From positions 464,501 to 528,500 of the forward strand of contig NZ_CP016539.2 of the NCBI RefSeq assembly GCF_001687605.2: 64,000 nt of DNA, written 5' to 3'. The position numbers and the translations under genes are program-made. The notes beneath the pieces were generated by a model. The model was not told the DNA's origin. It searched no databases and saw nothing but the letters and a program-made list of their open reading frames with translations. Each line of letters starts with the position of its first letter. Position 1 is the first letter of the stretch. This stretch comes from Planococcus plakortidis (lineage in GTDB: Bacteria; Bacillota; Bacilli; Bacillales_A; Planococcaceae). This document shows positions 34,899-43,727 of this stretch, piece after piece.

Positions 34899-35255
34899 AT
34901 GAAAAACATCTTGGCTGTAGGATTTGGCGGCATGGCCGGATCGCTTCTCCGCATGGCCGTGTTTCAATTCGCTGGAGCGGGACTGGGCTTGTGGCTGGTG
35001 AACATTGTCGGAAGTTTCGCCATCGGCATCGCAGCGGCCCGATTGGCAAAACGGTCGGCGGAGACGCGGCTATTCGTCTCGACCGGGCTGATCGGTTCGT
35101 TCACGAGTTTTTCGGCTTTTTCGGCGGATTGGTTCCGTTTGCTTGAAACGTCCTTAATAACAGGGATCATTTATGCTTTTGGCATGACGGCCGCATCGAT
35201 TGCGGCGGCAGCTTTAGGGCTGTTGGCAGGGCGCAAGGGGCGGTGGAATGATTAG
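34899..35255 (+). CDS. crcB: CrcB/Fluc fluoride channel subunit 1
   Basis: This 118-residue, four-helix membrane protein belongs to the CrcB/Fluc family of fluoride-exporting channels. GGMAGSLLRM near the start, NIVGSFAIG, and the pore segment TGLIGSFTSFSAFSAD are characteristic. It overlaps the second crcB by 8 bp, the usual Bacillales arrangement in which the two subunits form a heterodimer of opposite topology. No fluoride riboswitch was recognised in the short upstream gap. Confidence 0.93.
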   Translation: MKNILAVGFGGMAGSLLRMAVFQFAGAGLGLWLVNIVGSFAIGIAAARLAKRSAETRLFVSTGLIGSFTSFSAFSADWFRLLETSLITGIIYAFGMTAASIAAAALGLLAGRKGRWND

Positions 35256-35583
35256 CGTCGCTGTCTTCGGCTTTTTTGGTGCAGTTGCCCGTTATCTCTG
35301 TTATATGGCGGTGGAAAATCGTGCGCGCCAGCCAAAACTTGCGACTTGGTTCGTCAACAGTCTCGGATCGCTCATTATCGGCGCATGCATCGGGGCGGAA
35401 TTGCCGGCAGCTTCAGGGGTTTTCGGGTTTCTTGGTGCCTTCACGACGTTTTCGACGATGGCGCTCGATTGTGTGAAGGATGTTGAAGATGGCCGCTGGA
35501 AACAAGGCATCTTATACATTTCCGCAACGCTTGTTTGCGGCTTGCTGCTGTTTGCTGTCGGTTATTCCATCGCTTCTATGTAA
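35248..35583 (+). CDS. crcB: CrcB/Fluc fluoride channel subunit 2
   Basis: This is the 111-residue partner of the preceding Fluc protein, again with four helices, the FFGAVARYL start, FVNSLGSLIIG and the LGAFTTFSTMALD pore segment with the Phe/Thr residues. The 8-bp overlap couples their translation. Together they should export fluoride passively across the membrane. A strong terminator follows immediately. Confidence 0.92.
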   Translation: MISVAVFGFFGAVARYLCYMAVENRARQPKLATWFVNSLGSLIIGACIGAELPAASGVFGFLGAFTTFSTMALDCVKDVEDGRWKQGILYISATLVCGLLLFAVGYSIASM

Positions 35584-35617
35584 AAAACCGTTCCGCTGAA
35601 GAAGCGGAACGGTTTTT
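35584..35617. terminator. Bidirectional Rho-independent terminator
   Basis: Arms AAAACCGTTCCGCT and AGCGGAACGGTTTTT around GAAGA between crcB and the convergent P1 peptidase gene. Confidence 0.92.
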
Positions 35618-35628
35618 GTGTTTTGTTT

Positions 35629-36627
35629 TTATTCGAACAAGCCTTTTTCGACGACGCGCCCCATGCGCCCAAAAGTGGTCTCGGCATGGAACAGCGATTG
35701 ATAGACCGCTTCTTCCGTTGATTCGATGACGCCTTGGAAAAGCGCAGCCATCACCTCATGGTCATCGCGCAGCAGCTGTAAATCGGTAAAAGGGGAATGC
35801 TGCCGATGGGGAATCGTATAGGCGGTGGAAAAGGCGATGATGATGTCCCCTGAGCCGTTATATACATGGGTACCCGTGCGGCCAAGCCCGATTGCCGCCC
35901 GTTTGGCAAGCCGTTTCAGCTGGCGGCTGTCGAGCGGCGCATCGGTGGCGATGACGATGATGACGGATCCATCGGGGCGCTTTTCCGGGGCGTTTTCAGG
36001 CAGCCAGTCGGCGATGGCGATTTCTTCTTTGCGCCCGAAATTGGTCAGAGCAAGTGCACCGGCCGTGAACTGTTCTGCCCCGTCTCCTGCAATGCGTGAA
36101 GAAGAGCCGATGCCGCCTTTGACGCCGTAGCAGATCATTCCTTTACCGGCACCGACAGCCCCTTGCGCAAAGTCAGCGGAAGCTGTGCGAATCGCCTCGG
36201 CGGCATGAGTCGGTTCGACCGCCATCCGCCGCATCGAATTCAAGTAGCTGTCGTTGCATTCACCGACAACCAAATTCAGCGAGCTGGTCGAATCGCCGAT
36301 GGCCGGATTCCCAGCGAGCATATAGTCCATCGTCCCTTGCAGCACTGCGGCCACGCTGAACGTGTTGGTCAGCATGATCGGGGATTCAAGCACGCCCAGT
36401 TCATCGACCTGGACAAGCCCTGCAGTTTTCCCGAACCCATTCAACACAAAAGATGCGGCGGGCACTTTATGTTCAAACCAATTGCCGGCATGCGGCAAGA
36501 TCGCCGTGACGCCGGTGCAGACAGATTCCTCTTCATTGATCTTTTCATCGAGCGTGACATGGCCGACGGTGACTCCAGGTACGTCGGCGATGGAATTGCG
36601 TATCCCTTTATGCATCATGATCCCCAT
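35629..36627 (-). CDS. P1/S58-family aminopeptidase (DmpA type)
   Basis: This 332-residue protein belongs to peptidase family S58 (DmpA, L-aminopeptidase/D-esterase), Ntn-like hydrolases that self-cleave. The N-terminal DVPGVTVGHVTLDE is a family hallmark, and the candidate self-cleavage site lies at VGECNDSYLNS (about residues 125-135). Two starts a few codons apart (36627 and 36615) are possible; neither has a strong binding site. No signal peptide is seen, so it should act in the cytoplasm on peptides with small N-terminal residues. Its neighbours are convergent crcB and an independent uspA. Confidence 0.85.
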   Translation of the reverse strand: MGIMMHKGIRNSIADVPGVTVGHVTLDEKINEEESVCTGVTAILPHAGNWFEHKVPAASFVLNGFGKTAGLVQVDELGVLESPIMLTNTFSVAAVLQGTMDYMLAGNPAIGDSTSSLNLVVGECNDSYLNSMRRMAVEPTHAAEAIRTASADFAQGAVGAGKGMICYGVKGGIGSSSRIAGDGAEQFTAGALALTNFGRKEEIAIADWLPENAPEKRPDGSVIIVIATDAPLDSRQLKRLAKRAAIGLGRTGTHVYNGSGDIIIAFSTAYTIPHRQHSPFTDLQLLRDDHEVMAALFQGVIESTEEAVYQSLFHAETTFGRMGRVVEKGLFE

Positions 36628-36693
36628 TTCCGTTTTCCTGCATTATAACAAGAAGCCGCGCGGCGGAAAACCGGGCGGCTGATGGAAATGCAT

Positions 36694-37113
36694 TTATTTG
36701 ACGATTAGGACGGGTGCTTTGACGCGTTTCGCCACTTTATGGCTGACGCTGCCGAGCACGAATTGCTGGACGGGATTCAAGCCACGGCTGCCGATGACGA
36801 CTGCATCATAGCCTTGTTCATTGGCATGCTCCACAATGGCGGGGCCGGGTGAGCCGTGGAGAACGACTGTCTTGGAAGTGACGCCGGCTTCCTTGAAAAG
36901 CATTTCGAGCGGCGCCAGGAACTCTTTTCTCGCTGCCGCTACTTGTTCGTTCGTTTGCCCCTTGCTGATTTCTTTTTCCGCCTTATCGTAATCGATGGCA
37001 TAGGCGATGGTCACTTCGGCGTCCGGAGTATCTTTCACAAGCCGGATCGCTTCCTTGGCCGCCCGTTTGGAATGCTCAGAGCCATCCATTGCCACTAATA
37101 GATTTCGATACAT
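36694..37113 (-). CDS. Universal stress protein UspA family
   Basis: This 139-residue universal stress protein has the fold LLVAMDGSEHSKRAAKEAIRL at its N terminus and the ATP-binding signature GSRGLNPVQQFVLGSVSHKV (G-2X-G-9X-G-S) near residues 107-126, so it is of the ATP-binding type. The start at 37113 follows GGGGAAATG; the ATG two codons earlier is closer to the binding site. It is transcribed alone, divergent from cadC, and no sigma-B type promoter was recognised upstream. Confidence 0.92.
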   Translation of the reverse strand: MYRNLLVAMDGSEHSKRAAKEAIRLVKDTPDAEVTIAYAIDYDKAEKEISKGQTNEQVAAARKEFLAPLEMLFKEAGVTSKTVVLHGSPGPAIVEHANEQGYDAVVIGSRGLNPVQQFVLGSVSHKVAKRVKAPVLIVK

Positions 37114-37211
37114 GATCATTTCCCCCTATCCGGCGATGTAATCGCTTTCATTAAATAGAGTATATCATATACGGGATGGGGTATATAGCGTGGAGTACTG
37201 GAGTTTTTCAT

Positions 37212-37276
37212 TCAAACGATGGTTTGACTGTTGGGCCTCATGGACGTATACTGAAGTCAATCAAATGAAGATTTGA
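37212..37276 (+). promoter_or_regulatory. cadC-cadA promoter with two CadC-type operators
   Basis: TTGACT (37224-37229), 17 bp, TATACT (37247-37252) form the promoter. Two 16-bp dyads with the same layout flank it: TCAAACGATGGTTTGA (37212-37227) overlaps the -35 and TCAAATGAAGATTTGA (37261-37276) sits at the start site. Their centres are 49 bp apart. They resemble the S. aureus and Bacillus CadC/ArsR-family operators. Confidence 0.75.
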
Positions 37277-37294
37277 ATGAAGGGCGTGAATTAG

Positions 37295-37666
37295 ATGGAA
37301 GAAGTATGCGAAATAACAAAGATCCATCCCGAAGCGGTTGACCGGGTACAGCAGCATATGGCGGAGCTCGATGGCGTTGCCGCTCTATTCAAAGCACTGG
37401 CGGATGAAACGCGTTTGAAGATCGCTTATGCACTGACCATCGAGCCGGAAATGTGTGTTTGCGATATCGCTGCCGTGATCGGCTCATCAACGGCGACCGC
37501 TTCCCACCACCTGCGGTATTTGCGCGAGCGGGATTTGGCGAAATCCGAACGCAAAGGCAAGCAGATTTATTACTCGCTATCAGACGACCATGTACGGCAA
37601 TTAGTAACCATCGCCAATGAACATGTGAAAGAAGGTGTTCCGGTTGAGCAAAACCTATCGTCTTGA
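37295..37666 (+). CDS. cadC: CadC-type ArsR-family metal-sensing repressor
   Basis: This 123-residue winged-helix repressor is of the CadC class, sensing Cd(II), Pb(II) or Zn(II). It has the N-terminal cysteine C5 and the C54/C56 pair in EMCVCD, which together form the CadC cadmium site, followed by the recognition helix SSTATASHHLRYLRE. Histidine and glutamate residues near the C terminus (VRQLVTIANEHVKEG) suit the alpha-5 zinc site. It overlaps the 5' part of cadA, and two dyad operators around its promoter suggest autorepression of the cadC-cadA operon. Confidence 0.93.
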   Translation: MEEVCEITKIHPEAVDRVQQHMAELDGVAALFKALADETRLKIAYALTIEPEMCVCDIAAVIGSSTATASHHLRYLRERDLAKSERKGKQIYYSLSDDHVRQLVTIANEHVKEGVPVEQNLSS

Positions 37667-39713
37667 AAATCTATCTTGCACGAGCTGCGCGGCGAAGTTC
37701 GAACAGAACATCCGCGATTTGCCTGAGACAAAATATGTCGAACTGAACTTCGGCGCATCCAAACTGCGGGTTGACGGAAACGTGTCGATCGAAGAGTTGG
37801 AAAAAGCGGGCGCGTTCGACCATATCCGGGTTTATCCGGAAAAGCAGCGCGTGCCGCATGTGCCGTTCTATAAGCGGCGGCAGACAGTCGAAACGGCCAT
37901 TTCGTTGGTCTTCCTGATTGCCGGCATCATCGCTTCATTCCAGCTTGGCGAGACGCATCCCGGAGCGGTCGGCCTGTTCGGTGCCTCGATGCTGATCGGC
38001 GGTTATGGAATGTTTTCCACCGGGGTGAAAAACCTCAGCCGGCTGGAATTCGATATGAAAACCTTGATGACCATTGCCATCATCGGCGCGGTCATCATCG
38101 GCGAGTGGCGGGAAGGCGCGGTCGTCGTCTTCCTGTTCGCCATCAGCGAAGCCTTGGAATCGTTCTCGATGAACAAAGCCCGCCAATCGATCCGTTCGCT
38201 CATGGATCTGGCTCCTTCACGGGCATTGATCCAGCGCGACGGCGAATTGATTGAACTGGAGACCGAAGACATCCGCATCGGCGACATATTGATCGTCAAG
38301 CCGGGACAAAAAATTGCCATGGATGGCACCGTGCTGCGCGGCGAGTCTGCCGTCAACCAAGCAGCGATCACCGGTGAATCGATTCCTGCCACTAAGCAGC
38401 CGGGCGATGAAGTGTTTGCCGGCACGATGAACGAAGAAGGCGCACTCGAAGTGACCGTGACGAAGCGTGTGGAAGATACGACCATCGCGAAAATCATCCA
38501 TCTGGTGGAAGAGGCGCAGGCGGAAAAAGCGCCTTCCCAGCAATTCGTCGACCGTTTCGCCAAATACTATACTCCAGCGATTATCGCCATCGCTTTCTTG
38601 GTGGCGCTCGTCCCTGGATTTATGACCGGCAACTGGGAATTGTGGGTGTATCAAGGCTTGGCCGTGCTTGTCGTAGGCTGTCCGTGTGCACTTGTCGTCT
38701 CGACGCCTGTCGCGATTGTCACGGCAATCGGCAATGCGGCAAGGCAGGGCGTGCTCATCAAGGGGGGCATCCATCTGGAGGAAACCGGGCGCCTACAGGC
38801 TGTCGCATTCGACAAAACCGGAACCTTGACGAAAGGTTATCCGGAAATGACCGATGTCCTGCCGCAAGAAGGCTACACGCAGGAAGAGGTGGTCAAGCTC
38901 GCGGCGTCGGTCGAAGCCTTGTCGCAGCATCCGCTCGCCCGTGCGATCACCAAACAAGCGCCTGAACTATACCCATCCGAGCGTTTCCAATCCTTGACCG
39001 GGAAAGGCGTGCACGCAGAAATCGGCGGCACGCGCATCCGTGTCGGCAGCTTGAAATGGGCAGAAGAACACGGATTCCATGTGCCGGCAGCGGCGTATCG
39101 CTTACAGGAAAACGGGAAATCGGCGATGGCGGTATTTTCAAGCAAGCATCTGTTTGGGGTGATCGGCGTGGCAGACGCGATCCGGGAAGAAAGCCCGGCG
39201 ATCATCGAGCAGTTGAAGGAGATCGGCATCGGCCACACGATCATGCTGACAGGCGACCATCCCGCAACGGCAACAGCGATTGCAGGGGAAATCGGCGTAA
39301 CGGATATCCGCGCCGGCTTGATGCCTGAAGATAAGTTAGCGGCCGTTAAAGAGCTGCAGGGAAAATATGGCCGCGTGGCGATGGTCGGCGATGGCATCAA
39401 CGACGCGCCGGCACTTGCGGCGTCCGACATCGGCATTGCAATGGGCGGTGCCGGTACGGATGCGGCGCTGGAGACAGCCGATATCGCCTTGATGGCGGAT
39501 GATTTGGAGAAACTTCCATATACGATTCGACTAAGCCGAAAAACTTTGCGTATAATAAAGGAAAATATCATCTTTGCACTGGCACTGAAAATCTTGGCTT
39601 TGCTCTTGATCATTCCTGGCTGGCTCACATTATGGATCGCAATCTTTGCGGACATGGGGGCTACGCTATTGGTCATCTTGAATGCATTGCGTTTGGTGAA
39701 AGTCCAGAAGTAA
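37635..39713 (+). CDS. cadA: Cd/Zn/Pb-exporting P1B-type ATPase CadA
   Basis: This 692-residue heavy-metal ATPase pumps Cd2+, Zn2+ or Pb2+ out of the cell. It has one N-terminal metal-binding domain with C15/C18 in LSCTSC, transmembrane helices, the CPC motif at 349-351, the phosphorylation loop DKTGTLTKG starting at D393, and GDGINDAPAL near 586. The C-terminal helices include DMGATLLVILNALRL, typical of Zn/Cd pumps. The frame begins at GTG 37635, but TTG 37644 has better spacing from AAGGTG; both overlap the end of cadC. The pump is the effector of the operon. Confidence 0.93.
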   Translation: MFRLSKTYRLENLSCTSCAAKFEQNIRDLPETKYVELNFGASKLRVDGNVSIEELEKAGAFDHIRVYPEKQRVPHVPFYKRRQTVETAISLVFLIAGIIASFQLGETHPGAVGLFGASMLIGGYGMFSTGVKNLSRLEFDMKTLMTIAIIGAVIIGEWREGAVVVFLFAISEALESFSMNKARQSIRSLMDLAPSRALIQRDGELIELETEDIRIGDILIVKPGQKIAMDGTVLRGESAVNQAAITGESIPATKQPGDEVFAGTMNEEGALEVTVTKRVEDTTIAKIIHLVEEAQAEKAPSQQFVDRFAKYYTPAIIAIAFLVALVPGFMTGNWELWVYQGLAVLVVGCPCALVVSTPVAIVTAIGNAARQGVLIKGGIHLEETGRLQAVAFDKTGTLTKGYPEMTDVLPQEGYTQEEVVKLAASVEALSQHPLARAITKQAPELYPSERFQSLTGKGVHAEIGGTRIRVGSLKWAEEHGFHVPAAAYRLQENGKSAMAVFSSKHLFGVIGVADAIREESPAIIEQLKEIGIGHTIMLTGDHPATATAIAGEIGVTDIRAGLMPEDKLAAVKELQGKYGRVAMVGDGINDAPALAASDIGIAMGGAGTDAALETADIALMADDLEKLPYTIRLSRKTLRIIKENIIFALALKILALLLIIPGWLTLWIAIFADMGATLLVILNALRLVKVQK

Positions 39714-39734
39714 GAGGCGTTTGGGGGTTGCGAT

Positions 39735-40853
39735 TTGAAGTTAACAGAATGGACCATGGAAGAGCACGAGAAATTGATCGAGTTTATGACGACCAACTCA
39801 TGGCCTTATCATGGCCACGAACATCCGGTGCGCGCCTTGATCGAGAAAACGATCGTAGAAGGCGGCTATAAATCGGACCAAGTCAAGACCTTTTGGATCG
39901 AAAACGACGAAAGCGAACAGGTGGGATTGGTGAAAATCTTCGACTTGCAGGATGAGATCCCGTTATTCGACTTGCGGATCGCCGATTCCTACCGGGGACA
40001 GGGCTATGGGCCGAAAGCGTTGCGGATGATTGCCGATTTCGTCTTTTCTCTGCCGGAGAAGAAAATCCGGCTTGAAGGGCATACGCGCCATGATAATTTT
40101 GCGATGCGTAAAGCTTTTGAGCGGACCGGTTTCGTCAAGGAAGCGCATTTGCGCCAAGCATGGTTTTCGCCGAAGGAGAACCGCTATTACGATGCAGTGA
40201 CGTATGGCATGACGCGTGAAGACTGGCAAGCGGGCATCACCACGCCGGTGATGTGGGACGATACTGTCAAAGAGCCTGCCGAACTGCCGTTCAATCCGGT
40301 ATTGCTGGAGTTTCCGGATGCTTTCGAATCGGAGCGGCTATTGATCCGTGCACCGAAGAAGGAAGACGCCATGCTCAGCTATGAGGCGGTGCGCCATTCG
40401 CTGGAAGCGTTGCGGCCCTGGATGCCATTTGCGCAGAGCGAGCCCGATCTCTCGTTGATGACGGCCAACCTTATCGAAGCGGCGGCTGATTTCGAGCTGC
40501 GCAAAGATTTGCGGTTGCATTTCTTCGATAAAGACAGCGGGCAATTCATCGGTTCAAGCGGCTTGCACCGCATCGACTGGGAAGTGCGCAAATTTGAAAT
40601 CGGCTATTGGGTGGACAGCCGTTTTGAAGGGAAAGGCTATGTGACGGAAGCGGTGGAACGCATTACGCGCTTCGCGTTTGAGGAGTTGAAAGCGAACCGC
40701 GTCGAAATCCGCTGCGATCCGGACAATGTCCGGAGCCGCGCAGTTGCGGAACGTCTTGGATTTGAACTGGAAGGCATATTGCGCAAGGATAGCCTTTCAA
40801 GGCATGACGGGCAAATCCGCGACACCTGCGTCTATTCGAAAGTGAGAGCATGA
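39735..40853 (+). CDS. Tandem two-domain GNAT acetyltransferase
   Basis: This 372-residue protein carries two GCN5-related acetyltransferase domains in one chain. The first (about residues 1-160) has RIADSYRGQGYGPKALRMI at the acetyl-CoA loop; the second (about 190-372) resembles RimJ/RimL-type enzymes with ERLLIRAPKKEDAM at its start and GYWVDSRFEGKGYVTEAVERI, then RCDPDNVRSRAVAERLGF. It starts at TTG 39735 with GGGGG upstream, 21 bp after cadA. A metal-resistance link is not apparent and the substrates are unknown. Possibly it arose from fusion of adjacent genes. Confidence 0.85.
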   Translation: MKLTEWTMEEHEKLIEFMTTNSWPYHGHEHPVRALIEKTIVEGGYKSDQVKTFWIENDESEQVGLVKIFDLQDEIPLFDLRIADSYRGQGYGPKALRMIADFVFSLPEKKIRLEGHTRHDNFAMRKAFERTGFVKEAHLRQAWFSPKENRYYDAVTYGMTREDWQAGITTPVMWDDTVKEPAELPFNPVLLEFPDAFESERLLIRAPKKEDAMLSYEAVRHSLEALRPWMPFAQSEPDLSLMTANLIEAAADFELRKDLRLHFFDKDSGQFIGSSGLHRIDWEVRKFEIGYWVDSRFEGKGYVTEAVERITRFAFEELKANRVEIRCDPDNVRSRAVAERLGFELEGILRKDSLSRHDGQIRDTCVYSKVRA

Positions 40854-40898
40854 AAAAACCCCGGGAAGGCAGATCATTCTGCCTTCCCGGGGTTTTTG
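40854..40898 (+). terminator. Rho-independent terminator
   Basis: Arms AAAACCCCGGGAAGGCAGA and TCTGCCTTCCCGGGGTTTTT around TCAT; strong bidirectional hairpin. Confidence 0.93.
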
Positions 40899-40912
40899 GG
40901 TCAGGTGCTTAG

Positions 40913-41068
40913 CTAAACACCTTTCCTGCCTGTCACTAAGTTAATGATCAAGACGATTGCTGCGATAACCAATAGAATGTGAATAAGACCGCCTGCTACG
41001 TCCATTAAGAATCCGATTATCCATACAGCAAGGATGACTACCAAAATAATCCAAAGAATGCGTCCCAT
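40913..41068 (-). CDS. lmo0937/YtgB-like small membrane protein
   Basis: This 51-residue protein starts MGRILWIILVVILAVWIIGF after a GGTGGAG binding site; the longer upstream frame lacks one. It is almost entirely two hydrophobic helices with a DVAGG turn between and a NLVTGRKGV basic tail, the pattern of the lmo0937-family small membrane proteins found in general stress regulons. A near-perfect sigma-B promoter lies upstream. Molecular role is unknown. Confidence 0.85.
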   Translation of the reverse strand: MGRILWIILVVILAVWIIGFLMDVAGGLIHILLVIAAIVLIINLVTGRKGV

Positions 41069-41118
41069 GTTCTCCACCTGCCTTTCAATTTCATGTATCT
41101 TTTGTGTTATAACTATCA

Positions 41119-41144
41119 TTACCCTGAGCGAAAAGCTGTTAAAC
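41119..41144 (-). promoter_or_regulatory. Sigma-B promoter of the lmo0937-like gene
   Basis: On the minus strand GTTTAA (41139-41144), 14 bp and GGGTAA (41119-41124) match the Bacillus sigma-B consensus GTTTaa-N12-15-GGGTAt. It lies about 50 bp upstream of the start codon. Confidence 0.78.
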
Positions 41145-41296
41145 CTCTCCACATCCCTGCGATGCCGTATATATGGAAGTTGGAAAATTGCCTTTATTCG
41201 GCGCTTTGCAAAGTAAGCGGCAAGCGCCTATGCTCAGTTGTCCACAGGGCAGCAGTATAGTAAACTGAACATAGCGACGCGAGGGAGGAACGGAAC

Positions 41297-41728
41297 TTGC
41301 CTACTCCAAGTATGGAAGATCATATCGAAATCATATATTCATTGATAGAGCAAAAAGGGTACGCACGCGTCTCGGATATCGCCGAGGCGCTATCGGTGCT
41401 GCCATCGTCAGTCACAAAAATGGTGCAGAAGCTCGACAAGGACGGCTATTTGATCTACGAACGCTACCGGGGATTGATGCTGACGCCCAAGGGGCAAAAG
41501 CTCGGTAAGCGATTGCTCCAGCGCCATGACCTGCTCGAGCAATTTTTGCGGCTGATTGGCGTGGATGAAGATAAAATCTATGGCGACGTGGAAGGGATCG
41601 AGCATCATCTGAGCTGGAATTCCATCGACCGTATCGCTGACCTTGTCCAATTGCTTGAAGAAGACCAAAGCGTGGCAGAAAAGCTGAAGCAATTCAGCAA
41701 TGAACAAAAAAACGACGAATATAAATAA
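41297..41728 (+). CDS. mntR: Manganese-responsive regulator MntR (DtxR family)
   Basis: This 143-residue DtxR/MntR-type repressor controls manganese uptake. The N-terminal winged helix has [25 protein letters not shown] (D8 and E11 being metal ligands in B. subtilis MntR) and the recognition helix [13 protein letters not shown]; the dimerisation part keeps the EGIEHHLSW ligand block. It begins with TTG 41297 after GGGAGGAA. There is no C-terminal SH3 domain, typical for MntR. The CvfB gene follows 14 bp downstream. Confidence 0.93.
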   Translation: MPTPSMEDHIEIIYSLIEQKGYARVSDIAEALSVLPSSVTKMVQKLDKDGYLIYERYRGLMLTPKGQKLGKRLLQRHDLLEQFLRLIGVDEDKIYGDVEGIEHHLSWNSIDRIADLVQLLEEDQSVAEKLKQFSNEQKNDEYK

Positions 41729-41742
41729 AGGAGGTATGCAGC

Positions 41743-42603
41743 ATGGCTTTGCATCCAGGATTGAAAGCATCATTGCGCATTAAAGACCGTTCCACATCCC
41801 AGTGGATCTTGACGGATGGTTCCGGGGATGAAGTAACGATGAACGCATCGGAAATTGAAGAAGGGCAGGAAATCGGTGAGGAGATTGAGGTCTTCTTGTA
41901 CCGCAACCGGCAGGGGGGCATCTCCGCGACGCCGATGATCCCGCATATTTTGCCGAGCCAGTATGGATGGGCGAAAGTATTGAAGGTTTCACCGCGTGAA
42001 GGGGCTGTCGTCGACATCGGAACGACGCGTGAAGTATATGTGCTGCCGGCTGATTTGCCACAAGTGCAGGACCTATGGCCAAAACAAGGCGACCATATTT
42101 TCATGACGCTTCGCACGGACCGCTACGGCGATCTCTACGGACGTCTTGCGACGGAAGAAAAGGTGCTGGAACTTTACGAACGGGCGCCGGCTGAGGCCTA
42201 TAATAAAGATTTGAAAGCACGGGCTTACCGCCTGCTGCCGGTTGGCTCGTTTATGCTATCGGTGCCGGAAAACTACCGTGTCTTCGTCCATGAATCGGAA
42301 CGTGAAGCAGAACCGCGCCTCGGTGAGGAAAAAACGGTGCGCGTCATCGACGTCAAAGACGACGGTACGCTCAACGGCTCTCTATTGCCGCGCAAGCAGG
42401 AGCGCCTGTCGGATGATGCGGAAGAAATCCTGCGTTATCTGGAAAATGCCGGCGGGCAAATGCCGTTTACGGATAAATCATCGCCCGATGAGATCATGGA
42501 AATGTTCGGCATGAGCAAAGCGGCATTCAAGCGTGCGCTCGGCCGGCTCTATAAAGAACGCCGAATCGTCCAGGAAGACGGCTGGACAAAATTGACCGGT
42601 TAA
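41743..42603 (+). CDS. cvfB: CvfB/YitL-family S1 RNA-binding protein
   Basis: This 286-residue protein is a conserved virulence factor B homologue with tandem S1-like OB folds and a C-terminal winged-helix (RRIVQEDGW, RALGRLYKERRI). Segments EVFLYRNRQGGISATPMIP and KVSPREGAVVDIGTTREVYV mark the first S1 units and IDVKDDGTLNGSLLPRKQERL the third. Such proteins bind RNA and influence virulence or envelope gene expression in staphylococci. The start has an AAGGAGG binding site 6-8 bases upstream. It may be co-transcribed with mntR. Confidence 0.9.
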   Translation: MALHPGLKASLRIKDRSTSQWILTDGSGDEVTMNASEIEEGQEIGEEIEVFLYRNRQGGISATPMIPHILPSQYGWAKVLKVSPREGAVVDIGTTREVYVLPADLPQVQDLWPKQGDHIFMTLRTDRYGDLYGRLATEEKVLELYERAPAEAYNKDLKARAYRLLPVGSFMLSVPENYRVFVHESEREAEPRLGEEKTVRVIDVKDDGTLNGSLLPRKQERLSDDAEEILRYLENAGGQMPFTDKSSPDEIMEMFGMSKAAFKRALGRLYKERRIVQEDGWTKLTG

Positions 42604-42654
42604 GGAACCTTTCTGCCTCAAATGCGTACTAATATTTGTAGAAAGGGGCAAAAA

Positions 42655-43545
42655 ATGATGAAAAAAACAATGACTCTTGCCGCATTGGCGCTTGCCTTCG
42701 TGCTGGCTTTTGCCGGTGCAGCATCCGCGAATGTCGGGATAAATGAAAAATTCGGCTTGCCGATCGTCGTCTACGGAGGGGATCTGTCCGCAGATGAAAA
42801 AGCGCAAGTCGCCGAAAGCCTGGAAGTTTCAGGCGAAGCGGAAGTGGAAGAAATCGAAGTGACCGGACAGGACTTGGTCAAATACATTACGGATGGGGAC
42901 GCGCGTGCGCGCATGTATTCCTCTGCCAAAATCACGCGCACTGAAGAAGGCGAAGGATTGGTCATTGAAATCGCCACGCCGGATAATATCACCCAAGTGA
43001 CAACGGAAATGTATGCCAATGCCATGCTGACGGCCGGCATCGAAAACGCGACCGTGGAAGTGGCCGCACCGAAAGCCGTGACCGGGCACTCGGCGCTTGT
43101 CGGCATCTACAAAGCCTATGAAGTGAACGGGGAAGAGCTCGACCCTGAACGGACAGATGTCGCGAATGATGAATTGTCTGTCGCAACCGAGTTGTCCGAA
43201 GGCGGCGTCGACCAGGAGAAAGTCAGTGAATTGCTGACAGAAATCAAAAAGCAGATCGCCGAGCAAAATCCCGCGACGCGCGAAGACGTGGAGCAGATCG
43301 TTGAAGAGCAATTGAGCCGTCTCCAGATTGAATTGAGCCCGGAAGACCGCCAATTGCTGGTCGATTTGATGGACCGCATCCGCCAGCTCGATATCGACTT
43401 CTCGAAATGGTCGACTGAACTGGAAGACTTAAGCAAGACGATCGAAGATAAAATCGGCACAATCGTCAACGACGAAGGGTTCTGGGAAAACGTCAAGCAG
43501 TTTTTCCGCGATTTGGCCAATGCCGTCCGTGGCTTATTCAATTGA
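42655..43545 (+). CDS. Exported DUF1002 protein
   Basis: This 296-residue protein has a typical signal peptide (MMKKTMTLAALALAFVLAF, then GAASA) and is therefore exported; cleavage is likely after AASA. The remainder matches DUF1002 of Bacillales, whose function is unknown to me, with SADEKAQVAESLEV near the start, a VTGHSALVGIYKAYEVNGEEL middle stretch and a helical, acidic C-terminal half. AGAAAGGGG is the binding site; start is one of two adjacent ATGs (42655 or 42658). It is not obviously linked to neighbours. Confidence 0.8.
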   Translation: MMKKTMTLAALALAFVLAFAGAASANVGINEKFGLPIVVYGGDLSADEKAQVAESLEVSGEAEVEEIEVTGQDLVKYITDGDARARMYSSAKITRTEEGEGLVIEIATPDNITQVTTEMYANAMLTAGIENATVEVAAPKAVTGHSALVGIYKAYEVNGEELDPERTDVANDELSVATELSEGGVDQEKVSELLTEIKKQIAEQNPATREDVEQIVEEQLSRLQIELSPEDRQLLVDLMDRIRQLDIDFSKWSTELEDLSKTIEDKIGTIVNDEGFWENVKQFFRDLANAVRGLFN

Positions 43546-43599
43546 TCCATTACTCTGGGTATAAATTGAGTGCCTTTGAATTTCATGGAGAATAAACAA

Positions 43600-43648
43600 A
43601 AAAACTGTCCCGGGACATCATGGAAATGATATCCGGGACAGTTTTTTT
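43600..43648 (+). terminator. Rho-independent terminator
   Basis: Arms AAAAACTGTCCCGG and CCGGGACAGTTTTTTT with an inner ATCA/TGAT stem. Confidence 0.9.
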
Positions 43649-43687
43649 GCCTGTTATTAGCTTGTTCATGAAACAGAAACAGCTATC

Positions 43688-43717
43688 TTGCAGAAGAACA
43701 CGGATGAATGCTAAACT
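43688..43717 (+). promoter_or_regulatory. Sigma-A promoter of the ring-cleaving dioxygenase gene
   Basis: TTGCAG (43688-43693), 18 bp, TAAACT (43712-43717). The start site would be near 43724, just before the MhqR operator. Confidence 0.55.
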
Positions 43718-43727
43718 GGATGTAACA

